A stretch of DNA of 64,000 nt, taken from DASQFI01 sp963780895. Its GTDB lineage: Bacteria > Acidobacteriota > Vicinamibacteria > Vicinamibacterales > SCN-69-37. Where the stretch lies: NCBI GenBank assembly GCA_963780895.1, contig CAWAEG010000001.1, positions 62,001 through 126,000 on the forward strand, read 5' to 3'. Both the position numbers and the translations under genes were made by a program. Below are positions 18,562 to 26,759 of this stretch, one piece after another. A model generated the notes under the pieces. It did no database searches and had not been told where the DNA came from. It saw nothing but the letters and a program-made list of their open reading frames with translations. The number at the start of each line of letters is the position of its first letter. Within the stretch, counting starts at the first letter, position 1.

Positions 18562-18750
18562 GCCTGAAAAGCAAGTGTCGGTACGACGGGCCTGAAAAGC
18601 ACACGTCGGTACGGCAGGTCCGTGGAATGTTCTGACGCTCGCCCTCTTTTCTAATGAAGATGACAAGAATCAGGTTCCAGGTACCCGCTGTACCCGTCGT
18701 ACCGCCGACCTGTGCTTTCTAGAGTCGCCGTACCGACATGGGCCTTTCAG
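18562..18750. repeat. Palindromic element A, copy 2
   Basis: Two direct units of the CCTGAAAAGC...GTCGGTACG type (18562 and 18590) lead into a centre with CTGACGC, then two inverted units (about 18694-18717 and 18724-18750, ending GGCCTTTCAG). The architecture equals that of the copy at 59305, including the GGTCC/GGTTCC blocks around the centre. It lies after the sigma/PheS-like gene. The rest of the 18515-19071 gap holds element B copy 2 and about 130 bases in which I see no feature. Confidence 0.75.
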
Positions 18751-18884
18751 ACCCGGTTCGCGGCGACTTTCGGGTTGTAGTCCCAGTCGCGGCCTGGTCA
18801 CGCCCGGGATCATCGAGATCATTGTAGAGCGCATGCGCGGGAGGGCGAGTACACTCGGAGAACCGCCAATGAGCGGTGGCTGGA

Positions 18885-19050
18885 GGGTTGTGCAGTTCGG
18901 TGTCGCGTGTTCCCGCGCCCTCCCGCTCGCCGCTTGCCGCAAGGCAGCATGATGGGCCGCCTCCGCTGAAGCTACGGCGGGCCAAGGGCCTGCCTCGCGG
19001 CGCTCCCAAAGGTCGGGCGGCGGGAACACGCGACACCGAACTGCAAGCCC
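18885..19050. repeat. Palindromic element B, copy 2 (full length)
   Basis: A perfect 26-bp inverted repeat (18891-18916 against 19020-19045) closes the element. Inside are the 32-nt core (18916-18947, reverse orientation to the other copies) and a second conserved block (18988-19015). The arm sequence differs from that of copy 3 at several positions, with every change matched in the opposite arm. It lies just upstream of the ribosome binding site of the small gene at 19072. Confidence 0.8.
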
Positions 19051-19071
19051 TTTGAGAGAGGAAGGATCACC

Positions 19072-19371
19072 ATGTATCTCGTCCGCGAAGTCCTGTCCTG
19101 CCAGCCAGGCAAAGTCCGGCCGATGGTCGAAAAATTCAAGAGCATCTCGGGTGCCATGCAGGAACTGGGACACAAGCCGTTCCGGATCCTGACCGACACG
19201 AGCGGCGAGGCCTTCTGGACGATCGTCGCCGAAACCGAGGTCGCCAGCCTCGACGAGTTCTTTGGCGTCCAGCAGAAACTGATGGCCAGCGACTCATTTC
19301 GCAAAGCGATGTCGGGCTACCACGACCTCGTCCAGAGCGGCCGCAGGGAAATCTTTCACATCGAGGGTTGA
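19072..19371 (+). CDS. Small protein, probable dimeric alpha-beta barrel
   Basis: 99 residues behind a strong binding site (GAGAGAGGAAGGATCACC before the ATG). The pattern of beta strands and helices (MYLVREVLSCQPGKVRPMVE, then FRILTDTSGEAFWTIVAETE, then SLDEFFGVQQKL, ending VQSGRREIFHIEG) suits a ferredoxin-like dimeric alpha-beta barrel such as NIPSNAP or antibiotic-monooxygenase-like proteins. I cannot assign a substrate. The kinase-BRCT gene begins 6 bases after its stop, so the two are almost certainly co-transcribed. Confidence 0.75.
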   Translation: MYLVREVLSCQPGKVRPMVEKFKSISGAMQELGHKPFRILTDTSGEAFWTIVAETEVASLDEFFGVQQKLMASDSFRKAMSGYHDLVQSGRREIFHIEG

Positions 19372-19377
19372 ACCGCG

Positions 19378-20550
19378 GTGGCGTCGCAACAGGCCCGGGT
19401 CCTCGCGCCCGATGCCACAACACGAGGCCTGAAGACGGCCGCCCTGTCGCGCGCGCCGGGTGGGCCGTTTCTCGCACCCGGCGACGAGGTCGCGAGCCCG
19501 GAAACCCGGATCAGCTACCGGGTCATCCGTCTGCTCGGCCAGGGCGGCTACGGCCAGGTGTATCTCGTCAAGCGGTTGAGCCGCTCGGCGGTCGTGCCGC
19601 CCGTGTTGTGTCTCAAGGTGAGCCTTCACATCGACGGGTGGCTCCGCGAGGCGTATTTCGGCCAATTGCTCGCCGAACATCCGCGCGCGATTCGCGTCTT
19701 CGATCGTTTTCCCGTCGTCCGGGCGGCGGGACCGGTGCTGTACTGCCTCGCGCTCGAGTACGCGCGCCACGGCGATCTGAGCGCGTTCCTCCAGCGAGCC
19801 GGCAAGGGCTGGGCGGAGACGTTCGCCCGCCGCGAAATCGCGGGCCTGCTGCAGGTGCTCGGCAAGCTGCACCGCGGCCAGGTGCTTCACCGAGATCTCA
19901 CGCCGGTCAACGTCTTCGTCTGCGACGGCCGGCGTCTCAAACTCGGCGACTTCGGCATCGTCCGGCACCAGACGAACCGGCGCGGCATCACGGCGCACAC
20001 GCTGAACAGGTCGATGGTGCCGAGCGAGATGCTAGAGGGCCTCCCGCCGAAGTGGCGCGCGCGCGACGACGTCTATCAGGTCGGCCAGCTCCTGGCGATG
20101 TTGATCAAGGGCAACGCGCAGACGCGCGTGCGGACGAAGGAAGTCCGCCGGCTCCGCTGCACCGACGAGCTCAAGGAGATCATCTTCCGCTGCATCGGCG
20201 AGCGGCGGAAGCGCTACGAAAGCGCAGACGATCTGATCGCCGCGCTGAACCGGCCGCCCGTCCGCTTGAACCCCGGCAAGCTGCGCACGCTCAAGGGCGC
20301 CCACCTCGCATTCACCGGCATCCTGGTCAAGACGCGCGCGGAGGCTTCGCGAGCCGCGCGCCGCGCCGGCGCGATCATCCACGGCGGTCCGTCGGCCAAG
20401 ACGACGGTCGTCGTGCGCGGCAGACCGAATCCCTTACAGGCCGCCGGGCGTGAAGGCGGGTTGAAGTTGATGGAGATCAAGCGGCTGAGGGAAAAGGGTC
20501 ACCGCATCACGCTGCTCAACGAGCGGACGTTCTGGAAACTCGTGAAGTGA
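19378..20550 (+). CDS. Serine/threonine kinase with C-terminal BRCT domain
   Basis: 390 residues from a GTG start 6 bases after the upstream stop. The kinase domain (about 45-295) keeps the essential residues: glycine loop LLGQGGYGQVYLV, the lysine in VLCLKVSL, the catalytic loop VLHRDLTPVNVFV, and the metal-binding GDFGIV. Residues about 305-390 form a BRCT domain: LKGAHLAFTGILVKTRAEAS, AARRAGAIIHGGPSAKTT, VVVRGRPNP, LREKGHRITLLNERTFWKLV. BRCT is usual in bacterial DNA ligase LigA and in DNA-damage proteins. The fusion to a Hanks-type kinase suggests phosphopeptide or DNA-end sensing, but that is inference. No membrane helix is present. The stop codon is part of a TGAAAAGCGCTTCC word belonging to the flank of element C. 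Confidence 0.88.
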   Translation: MASQQARVLAPDATTRGLKTAALSRAPGGPFLAPGDEVASPETRISYRVIRLLGQGGYGQVYLVKRLSRSAVVPPVLCLKVSLHIDGWLREAYFGQLLAEHPRAIRVFDRFPVVRAAGPVLYCLALEYARHGDLSAFLQRAGKGWAETFARREIAGLLQVLGKLHRGQVLHRDLTPVNVFVCDGRRLKLGDFGIVRHQTNRRGITAHTLNRSMVPSEMLEGLPPKWRARDDVYQVGQLLAMLIKGNAQTRVRTKEVRRLRCTDELKEIIFRCIGERRKRYESADDLIAALNRPPVRLNPGKLRTLKGAHLAFTGILVKTRAEASRAARRAGAIIHGGPSAKTTVVVRGRPNPLQAAGREGGLKLMEIKRLREKGHRITLLNERTFWKLVK

Positions 20551-20916
20551 AAAGCGCTTCCAGGAAGGTGCTTCCCAAAAGCACTTCCCAAAAGCACTTG
20601 CCAAGAGCTTGAACCACGAAGAACACGAAGGACACGAAGACGGCGCTGACCTGGCGGGCCGCCTACGGCGGCCTCGCGATCGGTGAGAGGCAGCGACCGA
20701 CAAGACGGGGTTAGGACCTCGGGTTCGTTTTTGGAAGATCAGAGCGAAAACGAAACCCGAGGTCTTACGTCTTGTCAGGTCGCTGCCTCTCACCGATCGC
20801 AGCCCGGCGAAGCCGGGCTCGCCAGGTCAGCGGGCGTCTCAAATCCGATCTTCACCTGTCGGGTTTTCCTTCGTGCCCTTCGTGAGCTTCGTGGTCAAAG
20901 CTCTTGGGAAGCGCTC
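20551..20916. repeat. Giant hairpin element C, copy 1
   Basis: Fills the gap between convergent genes. The outer stem pairs CCAAGAGCTT with CACGAAG repeats (20601-20640) to their complements (20868-20907). Flanking GAAGCGCTT words at 20552 and 20906 extend it. Further in, side hairpins GGCCGCC-TACGG-CGGCC (left) and GCCCGGCGAAGCCGGGC (right) flank the stem 20678-20707 against 20768-20797. The apex (20715-20764) is itself a hairpin, element G. Tandem CCCAAAAGCACTT words lie at the left edge. The total is about 360 nt. Copies lie at 44467 and 46664. Confidence 0.85.
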
Positions 20917-22674
20917 TTATCGAATCTTGATGTCCATGGTCCGGCTCTCGCCGCCCGCGAGCTTCACGCTGATCGACACCGGCACCAACTGGTCGAGATA
21001 GTCGGCGTCGAAGTGACGGCCAGGCTCCGGATCGAGCACGACCACGATGCGATACTCGCCCGCCAGGAGATCCCGGAAGACGTACCGGCCGTCCTTCCCG
21101 GGCTGCGACGTCCGGATGCGGCGCGACTGCGGCAGCCAGAGCCGGCGATCGGATGGGAACAGGATCACCGTGTGATCGGTCACCGGTTGGCCCGCCGAGT
21201 TCGTGACGAGACCGCTGACCTCGCTTTGCCGCGACGAAAACTTCAAAGCGATCCCGGAGACGTCCTTGCTGCCGTCAAGGTGCAGGTTGTAGTCGGCCGT
21301 GTCCTTCTCATCGAAGGTCGCGGACTCGAGGGCCCAGCCTTGCGGCAACCCCGAAATGCGAACTTGATATTGACCGGGCTCGACGTGTGACACGGCGAAG
21401 CGGCCCGACGCGTCGCGCTTCATCGTGAAGATCGCCATCTCCCAATCGGTCGGCGACGAGATTGGATAGAGATCCACGCGAAGCCGCGAGGAGTCGAAGT
21501 CGGGCGGAAAGGTGTCGGCGATCAGGTGTGCCGAGACGGTAACACCGCGCTGCATCGGCAGGACCACGCTTGCGGTCCCCCGATCGCCGACGGCGACGTC
21601 GACCGTTCCCCACATGTCGCCGCCGGCCACACCGGGCTTGCCACCCGGCGTGCCGGCGCCTTTGAGGACGTAGGTCCCTGGCACGAGTCCTGGAAACGAA
21701 AACGTGCCATCGCCGCGCATGTCGCGAAACCAGATGCCGACGATGTTCACCGGCATCGTCGCGTCGAAGAGCTGGAGACGTGTCTGCGGCAACACCGGCT
21801 CCGTGCTCGTAACTCGCCCACTCACTGTAGCGGTCTCGACGACCTGTAGCCGCATGTCGATGCCCGGCACTTCCTCGGTCAGGCCCACGCGCACCGGCGC
21901 GGCCGATGCGGCCGCGACCGTCCCCGGAAAATACACGGGCACGTACCCGGTCCTGCTGACTGGTGGCGGTGGCTCGAACCCCTGAGCTTTTCTGGCCGCC
22001 TCAAAACGATCGCGGATGGCTTCTGCCGTGGCAGATGCACTCGCGACGGTATCGCGGGGCACGGCGCTCACGAGATACTCGCCAGGCATGAGTCCGGCGA
22101 TGCGGTAGGCGCCGCGGTCGTCCGTGGTGTCGCTGCCCGCCAGCGTGAGATTTCGGAAGCCGTTCTGATACACGAACCGCAACGCGCGGACGGGCGTGTT
22201 GTAGGCAGGATCGCCGAACTCGTCATGCACCGTTCCGGAGATCACACTCCCGAGGCGCATCTGGAGATTGACGTTGTCTACCTGCTGACCCTGTACCAGG
22301 GTTATCGGCGTTCCAGCCACGCCACGACCCGGACGGCGCGCGCCGAACACCATGTCGACGTATCCTGGCTTCGAGGCGACGATCGAATACTCACCGGCCG
22401 GAAGGTTGTCGAATGCGTATCGGCCGTCCGCGTCCGACGTCGTCATGCGGTCGATTCGGTTGGCTGGCGCGCTGAGTGCCACCTGCGCTTTTCTGACCGG
22501 CTGATTGTTGTCGACCCGCATGAGCCGGCCGGCGATGACGCCTGTCGCGGCAGCTTGGGCCGGCGCGGCTGCGGGTTGTTGCGCCTGGGATCGAAGTCCG
22601 ATAACGGACAGGACGAGGAAGCCTCCGGCAGCGAGCGTTCGGCGCACGGCGCGCTCCTCCCTGAATAGTGACAT
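20917..22674 (-). CDS. Secreted carboxypeptidase-regulatory-like (Cna-B type) protein
   Basis: 585 residues with a signal peptide. It consists of successive beta-sandwich domains: VIAGRLMRVDNNQPVRKAQV with DADGRYAFDNLPAGEYSIVA near residues 45-115, SVISGTVHDEFGDPAYNTPV with DDRGAYRIAGLMPGEYLVSA, a third with GTFSFPGLVPGTYVL, and a last with SGLVTNSAGQPVTDHTVILF and KDGRYVFRDLLAGEYRIVVV. Such acidobacterial proteins are surface or periplasmic and their ligands are unknown. No LPxTG motif or enzymatic domain is seen. It is downstream of, and on the same strand as, the PknB-PD40 kinase gene, with element G in the gap. Confidence 0.8.
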   Translation of the reverse strand: MSLFREERAVRRTLAAGGFLVLSVIGLRSQAQQPAAAPAQAAATGVIAGRLMRVDNNQPVRKAQVALSAPANRIDRMTTSDADGRYAFDNLPAGEYSIVASKPGYVDMVFGARRPGRGVAGTPITLVQGQQVDNVNLQMRLGSVISGTVHDEFGDPAYNTPVRALRFVYQNGFRNLTLAGSDTTDDRGAYRIAGLMPGEYLVSAVPRDTVASASATAEAIRDRFEAARKAQGFEPPPPVSRTGYVPVYFPGTVAAASAAPVRVGLTEEVPGIDMRLQVVETATVSGRVTSTEPVLPQTRLQLFDATMPVNIVGIWFRDMRGDGTFSFPGLVPGTYVLKGAGTPGGKPGVAGGDMWGTVDVAVGDRGTASVVLPMQRGVTVSAHLIADTFPPDFDSSRLRVDLYPISSPTDWEMAIFTMKRDASGRFAVSHVEPGQYQVRISGLPQGWALESATFDEKDTADYNLHLDGSKDVSGIALKFSSRQSEVSGLVTNSAGQPVTDHTVILFPSDRRLWLPQSRRIRTSQPGKDGRYVFRDLLAGEYRIVVVLDPEPGRHFDADYLDQLVPVSISVKLAGGESRTMDIKIR

Positions 22675-22680
22675 TCTAAG

Positions 22681-22729
22681 CCTTGGGTTTCGTTTCCCGC
22701 TTGCTCTTCCAGAAACGCAGCCCGAGGTC
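22681..22729. repeat. Small hairpin element G, free-standing copy
   Basis: CCTTGGGTTTCGTTT faces AAACGCAGCCCGAGG in a 49-nt hairpin occupying nearly the whole gap between two same-strand genes. Its reverse complement aligns along its full length with the apical hairpin of giant element C copy 1 (20715-20764), with only a few differences. This shows that the small hairpin exists both alone and nested inside the larger element. Confidence 0.6.
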
Positions 22730-22730
22730 T

Positions 22731-25445
22731 TTACTTCACGCGCTGGCGCAACTCGGCGAGAAAATTCGTCACGAGATGGATCTGCGTCACAGACGTCTCG
22801 GCCGCGACGGTCGGGATCATGAGCAGGCGCTTGCCGTCGGACGACACGGCGAAGATGATTTCGTACGGCGTGGCGTCGAACAGGGACCGTGGCCGGCTCG
22901 ACTGGAACTCGGATGCCGTCTCCACCTGCACCGACATCAGCATGTTGTTGGTACCCCGGTAGAAGATCTCTCGCCCGGTCGGCGACCAGACCGGCCAGAT
23001 GCCGCCATCGATCGAGACGGGAAACTTCCGGACGCCTTCGGGATACGGGCGAACGTAGACCTCGAACCGGCCGGACTCGTTGGATTGATACAGCACGAAC
23101 CGGCCGTTGGGCGAAAACGACGCATTCCCTTCACTGAAACTGGTCTTGATGAACGGCCGGGCGGCCGGGTCGGTCGAGGCTTTCTGGCCGGTGATCGGCG
23201 TACTCGGGAGCGTGAGGACCCAGATGTCCGACGAGGTGACCGCGTCGATTTCGTTGTAGAGCAGAGACGCGCCGTTTGGCGAGATGCTGCTCGGCTGCCG
23301 GGTCTTATTCGTGGTCGTCAACTGCTCCTCGACGTCGCCGGCGTCCGTCGGTCGTCGAAACAGGTTGGTAAACGGAATGCCGCGCGCGAACACAAGCCAT
23401 TTCCCGTCGGGGGACCAGATCGGATCGAAGTTGTCGTTGGACCGCGTCAGCCGCAGGCTGGTGCCGTTGGTGAGGTTGTCGATCCAGACGTCGCGATTCG
23501 GGCCGGCGGTATTGTTCCGCGCCACGCGCGTATCGTCCCGCGACAACGTCCAGAACCGGCTCATGTTGTGGATCCGGAGCACGGGCGAGGCGTGTCCGTC
23601 GAGCGTGACCCAGACGAGATCGCGATCGGATTCGATGGTCGTTCCAGGAACGTACGCCAGCGTGCCACCAGCTGACAGGTCGAAATGCGCGCCGCCGGAG
23701 AGATTCGTCAGCACGCCATCGACGACAGGTACCGTCGATCCCGTGGTCTCCAGGCGGTCCTCGTCGAACGGCGCGGCCAGGATCCCGTCGGATCGCGCGT
23801 AGACGAGGTAGCCGCGGCGGCCGGATTCGCGGACGTACCGTGGATATCCGCCGCCGGCCGGCACGATCACCTTGGCCTCGCCGCCGGGTAACCGCCTGAC
23901 CACAATGCGCGCCGGTTCCCAGCCCGTGTCGTTCCAGACGCTGTACAGCACTGCCGAATTGCCGGGCAGCAACCGAGGCCATCGGTGGCTCAACTCGCCG
24001 GTCACCAGCGTCGTCAGCGCTTCCGGTTTGTCTCCACCGAGCGCCGAGATCCGTGAAATGCCAACGTTGTTCAGGGGCGTGACGAGAATGATGTTGCCGT
24101 CACCCCAGGCCTCGCCCCGCGCGTTTCGCGCGTCGGCCAGCGCGACGGGCGCACCACCGTCGAGCGACACTTTCTTGAGCTTCCCTTCCGCGAAGAATCC
24201 GATCCATTTCCCGTCTGGTGAAAAAAACGGATTCGCCGCGCCGTCGGTCCCGGCGATGGCCTGGGCCTCGAACCGATCGAGCGGCCGCACGTACAGCTGG
24301 ACTTTGTCCTTCGATCGTCCGGCGAACGCGAGCAGCCGGCCGTCAGGAGATAGCGCGACAGCGGAGCCGCGGCTGGGCGCCAGCGTCGTGTCCGGTGGAA
24401 GCGTCACGATGCTTCGAATCGCGGACTCGACTCGCGCTGGGTTCGTGCCGGATCCACGCGGAATCAGCAACGCGGCCGCGGCCAGCGCGGCGCCCGCGAG
24501 CGCCCACAGCACGCGATTCGACCACGACGATGCGCGCGCCACGGGCGCGGACGGAGCGGGTGCTTCGGCGGAACGATCGGCGCTGGAACCAAGTGCGCGA
24601 TCGATCTCGTACCGTGCGTCGCCAATGTCGCGCAGCCGATCTTTGGGCTGCGACTGCAGACAGCGCCGCAGGAGCTCGGTAATCCGGACAGGGACGCCGG
24701 CCGGCAGGTTCGACCAGTCCGGCTCGCTTCGAATCACTGCCGCGAGGATGTCTGTCGTAGTCTCTCCCGCGAACGCGGCCCGCCCCGCCAGCATTTCGTA
24801 CAGGACGCAGCCGAAGGCCCAGATGTCCGTCCGCTTGTCCACCACGCGCCCGCGCGCCTGTTCGGGACTCATGTACGCCGCCGTACCGAGGATCACACCG
24901 GCGTCGGTCGCCGGGCTGAGCACGGTCGGCGAATCCGCGGCCGCCTCTTCTTTGCCATCCGACTCGCTCAGCGCCTTCGCAAGACCGAAATCGAGGATTT
25001 TGACCGTGCCGTCGGCGCGCAGCTTGATGTTCGCGGGTTTGAGATCGCGATGGACGACGCCCCGGTCGTGCGCGGCCTCGAGTCCGTCGCACAGCTGACG
25101 GGCGATCGTCAGCGCCTCCTCGACGGGCAGTGCCTTTCCGTGCTGGTGCTCCGAGAGCGTCGGTCCGGGCACGAGCTCCATGGCGATGACGGGCTCTCCT
25201 CCAGCGTCCTCGACGCCGAAGACCTGCGCGATGTTGGTGTGGTTGAGCGAGCCGAGCACCTGCGCTTCGCGCTCGAAGCGGGCCCGGCGATCGGCATGGC
25301 CGGCGAACGAGTCCGGCAGCACCTTGAGTGCGACGTCGCGTTTGAGCCGCGTATCGCGCGCCCGGAAGACCTGGCCCATGCCTCCCTGGCCGATGGAGCC
25401 GAGAATCTCGTACGGTCCGACGCGGGTACCGGGGGACAACGTCAC
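22731..25445 (-). CDS. PknB-type serine/threonine kinase with PD40 beta-propeller sensor
   Basis: 904 residues. The N-terminal kinase domain (about 1-275) is complete: GSIGQGGMGQVFRA, the lysine in VALKVLPDSF, VVHRDLKPANIKL, ILDFGLAKAL, MSPEQARG. One TM helix follows (about 312-330, VLWALAGAALAAAALLIP). The periplasmic part is a WD40-like (PD40) propeller with repeated LSPDGRxLAF-type blades and ends SVTQIHLVTNFLAELRQR. This design is very common in acidobacteria and is thought to link an outside ligand to phosphorylation inside. Substrates are unknown. It precedes the Cna-B type gene on the same strand. Confidence 0.92.
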   Translation of the reverse strand: MTLSPGTRVGPYEILGSIGQGGMGQVFRARDTRLKRDVALKVLPDSFAGHADRRARFEREAQVLGSLNHTNIAQVFGVEDAGGEPVIAMELVPGPTLSEHQHGKALPVEEALTIARQLCDGLEAAHDRGVVHRDLKPANIKLRADGTVKILDFGLAKALSESDGKEEAAADSPTVLSPATDAGVILGTAAYMSPEQARGRVVDKRTDIWAFGCVLYEMLAGRAAFAGETTTDILAAVIRSEPDWSNLPAGVPVRITELLRRCLQSQPKDRLRDIGDARYEIDRALGSSADRSAEAPAPSAPVARASSWSNRVLWALAGAALAAAALLIPRGSGTNPARVESAIRSIVTLPPDTTLAPSRGSAVALSPDGRLLAFAGRSKDKVQLYVRPLDRFEAQAIAGTDGAANPFFSPDGKWIGFFAEGKLKKVSLDGGAPVALADARNARGEAWGDGNIILVTPLNNVGISRISALGGDKPEALTTLVTGELSHRWPRLLPGNSAVLYSVWNDTGWEPARIVVRRLPGGEAKVIVPAGGGYPRYVRESGRRGYLVYARSDGILAAPFDEDRLETTGSTVPVVDGVLTNLSGGAHFDLSAGGTLAYVPGTTIESDRDLVWVTLDGHASPVLRIHNMSRFWTLSRDDTRVARNNTAGPNRDVWIDNLTNGTSLRLTRSNDNFDPIWSPDGKWLVFARGIPFTNLFRRPTDAGDVEEQLTTTNKTRQPSSISPNGASLLYNEIDAVTSSDIWVLTLPSTPITGQKASTDPAARPFIKTSFSEGNASFSPNGRFVLYQSNESGRFEVYVRPYPEGVRKFPVSIDGGIWPVWSPTGREIFYRGTNNMLMSVQVETASEFQSSRPRSLFDATPYEIIFAVSSDGKRLLMIPTVAAETSVTQIHLVTNFLAELRQRVK

Positions 25446-25464
25446 GCGGGCGTCATTCTAATCC

Positions 25465-26712
25465 TCAGCCGTCGATCGCATCCGAGGGTGCGCGCTCACG
25501 GCGTGCGAGCCAGAGAAACGGGAGGGCCATCGCCTGAATGACGGCGCTGCCGAGATAGGCGACCGGATAGCCCCAGACGTCTGCTGTCTTTCCGAGCAGG
25601 GGCTGGACCCCGACGGCGCCGGTCGACCCGAGGAGCGAGTCGAACGAGAGGACGGTCGCGCGCTCCTTCGACTCGATCAAGCTGTTCAGGTAGGACTGCC
25701 GGACGGGCGTCGAGGCGGCGAACATCAAGCCCCAGAGGGCCAGCAGCGTGATGACCGGCCAGAAACGCGGCAGGATCCCGATGACCGCGAGCATCGCGGC
25801 GCCGATGGCCACGCTCCACAACAGGACGGACGTCCGGCTCCTGAACACGCGGCCGAAGTACGGCACGACCAGACCGCCCGCAATCTGCGCGGCGGCGACG
25901 ACCGCCGCGGCCAGGCCGGCGATCGCGTACGCCCGCTCGTCGCCATAGAGCTGCAGCAGGTACGGCTGCATCGCGTAGAACGCGAAGAAGCTGACGCCGC
26001 CCGTAAACGGCGCGGCCAGCATCACCCAGCGCACGCGTCGATTGCCCAGACCGTGCTCCAGCGCGCCGTGCCACACGGTTCGCACTTCGTCGCCAAGCCG
26101 CTTGCCGCGATGGGGCGTGAAGCCGGTATCGTGCATCAGGAGAAACGCGCAGACGAACGTGACGACGAGCACGACGGCCCGGATCACGTACGGCACGCCG
26201 AGATTCGTCGCCTGGGCGATGAGACCGCCGGCAACGGACCCACCGAGCATCGCGGCGCCCTCCACGATCTCCCCTTTCGCGAACACGGCCTCCAGCTTGC
26301 CGCCGTCCCGCTGGTAGCCGGTGAACGTCAGCGCGTCCACGAGCCACGCTTCCATCGCGCCGGAAAAAAACGTGAAGCCGAGCCCGAGGAGCATCGACGC
26401 GATCGCCCACGCCCACATCGGCGCCGAGAGCTGCCAGGCCAGGAGATAGAGCAACGTCGACACGGAGAGCGTGAGCGTGCCGAGGAGATACGACATCCGG
26501 CGGCCCCGCGTGTCGGCGACGACGCCAGTCGGCACCTCGAAGACGACCATCCCGGCCGTGAAGAATGCGTTCGCGACAAACGCCTCGGTGTTGGTGAGTC
26601 CCGCGTCGAGGAGGAACAGCGTGTTGATGCCCCAGATCAGCGACGCTGCGAGCGTCTGAAGAAGCATCAGCAGCAGGTACGTCCGCTGAATCGAACGGGC
26701 CGAGGGGTTCAT
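25465..26712 (-). CDS. MFS transporter
   Basis: 415 residues with about 12 predicted TM helices. The family word between helices 2 and 3 is visible: GVVADTRGRRMSYLLGTLTL. The first half starts YLLLMLLQTLAASLIWGINT; the loop between the halves is hydrophilic (MHDTGFTPHRGKRLGDEVRT). The second half contains LAAPFTGGVSFFAFYAMQPY and ASTPVRQSYLNSLI, typical of drug- or metabolite-efflux members. Substrate is unknown. It is divergent from the VWFA gene with a 47-base gap, so both promoters must lie in or near that short space. Confidence 0.88.
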   Translation of the reverse strand: MNPSARSIQRTYLLLMLLQTLAASLIWGINTLFLLDAGLTNTEAFVANAFFTAGMVVFEVPTGVVADTRGRRMSYLLGTLTLSVSTLLYLLAWQLSAPMWAWAIASMLLGLGFTFFSGAMEAWLVDALTFTGYQRDGGKLEAVFAKGEIVEGAAMLGGSVAGGLIAQATNLGVPYVIRAVVLVVTFVCAFLLMHDTGFTPHRGKRLGDEVRTVWHGALEHGLGNRRVRWVMLAAPFTGGVSFFAFYAMQPYLLQLYGDERAYAIAGLAAAVVAAAQIAGGLVVPYFGRVFRSRTSVLLWSVAIGAAMLAVIGILPRFWPVITLLALWGLMFAASTPVRQSYLNSLIESKERATVLSFDSLLGSTGAVGVQPLLGKTADVWGYPVAYLGSAVIQAMALPFLWLARRERAPSDAIDG

Positions 26713-26759
26713 CGCCGGGCTCTGCTACCATCTTGTCGCCACCCTGCCGGTTCTGGTTC

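Noticed and set aside
17088..19050. tRNA or T-box-like element before or after the PheS-like sigma gene
   Set aside because: The hairpins there belong to the dispersed A and B families; no cloverleaf, CCA end or T-box sequence was recognised.
20551..20916. Possible CRISPR array (repeated CACGAAG words)
   Set aside because: The words are 7-9 nt apart without spacers and belong to hairpin arms; no cas gene is present.
22682..22730. Simple rho-independent terminator
   Set aside because: The hairpin lacks a following T run on either strand and is homologous to the apex of element C, so it is listed as a repeat.
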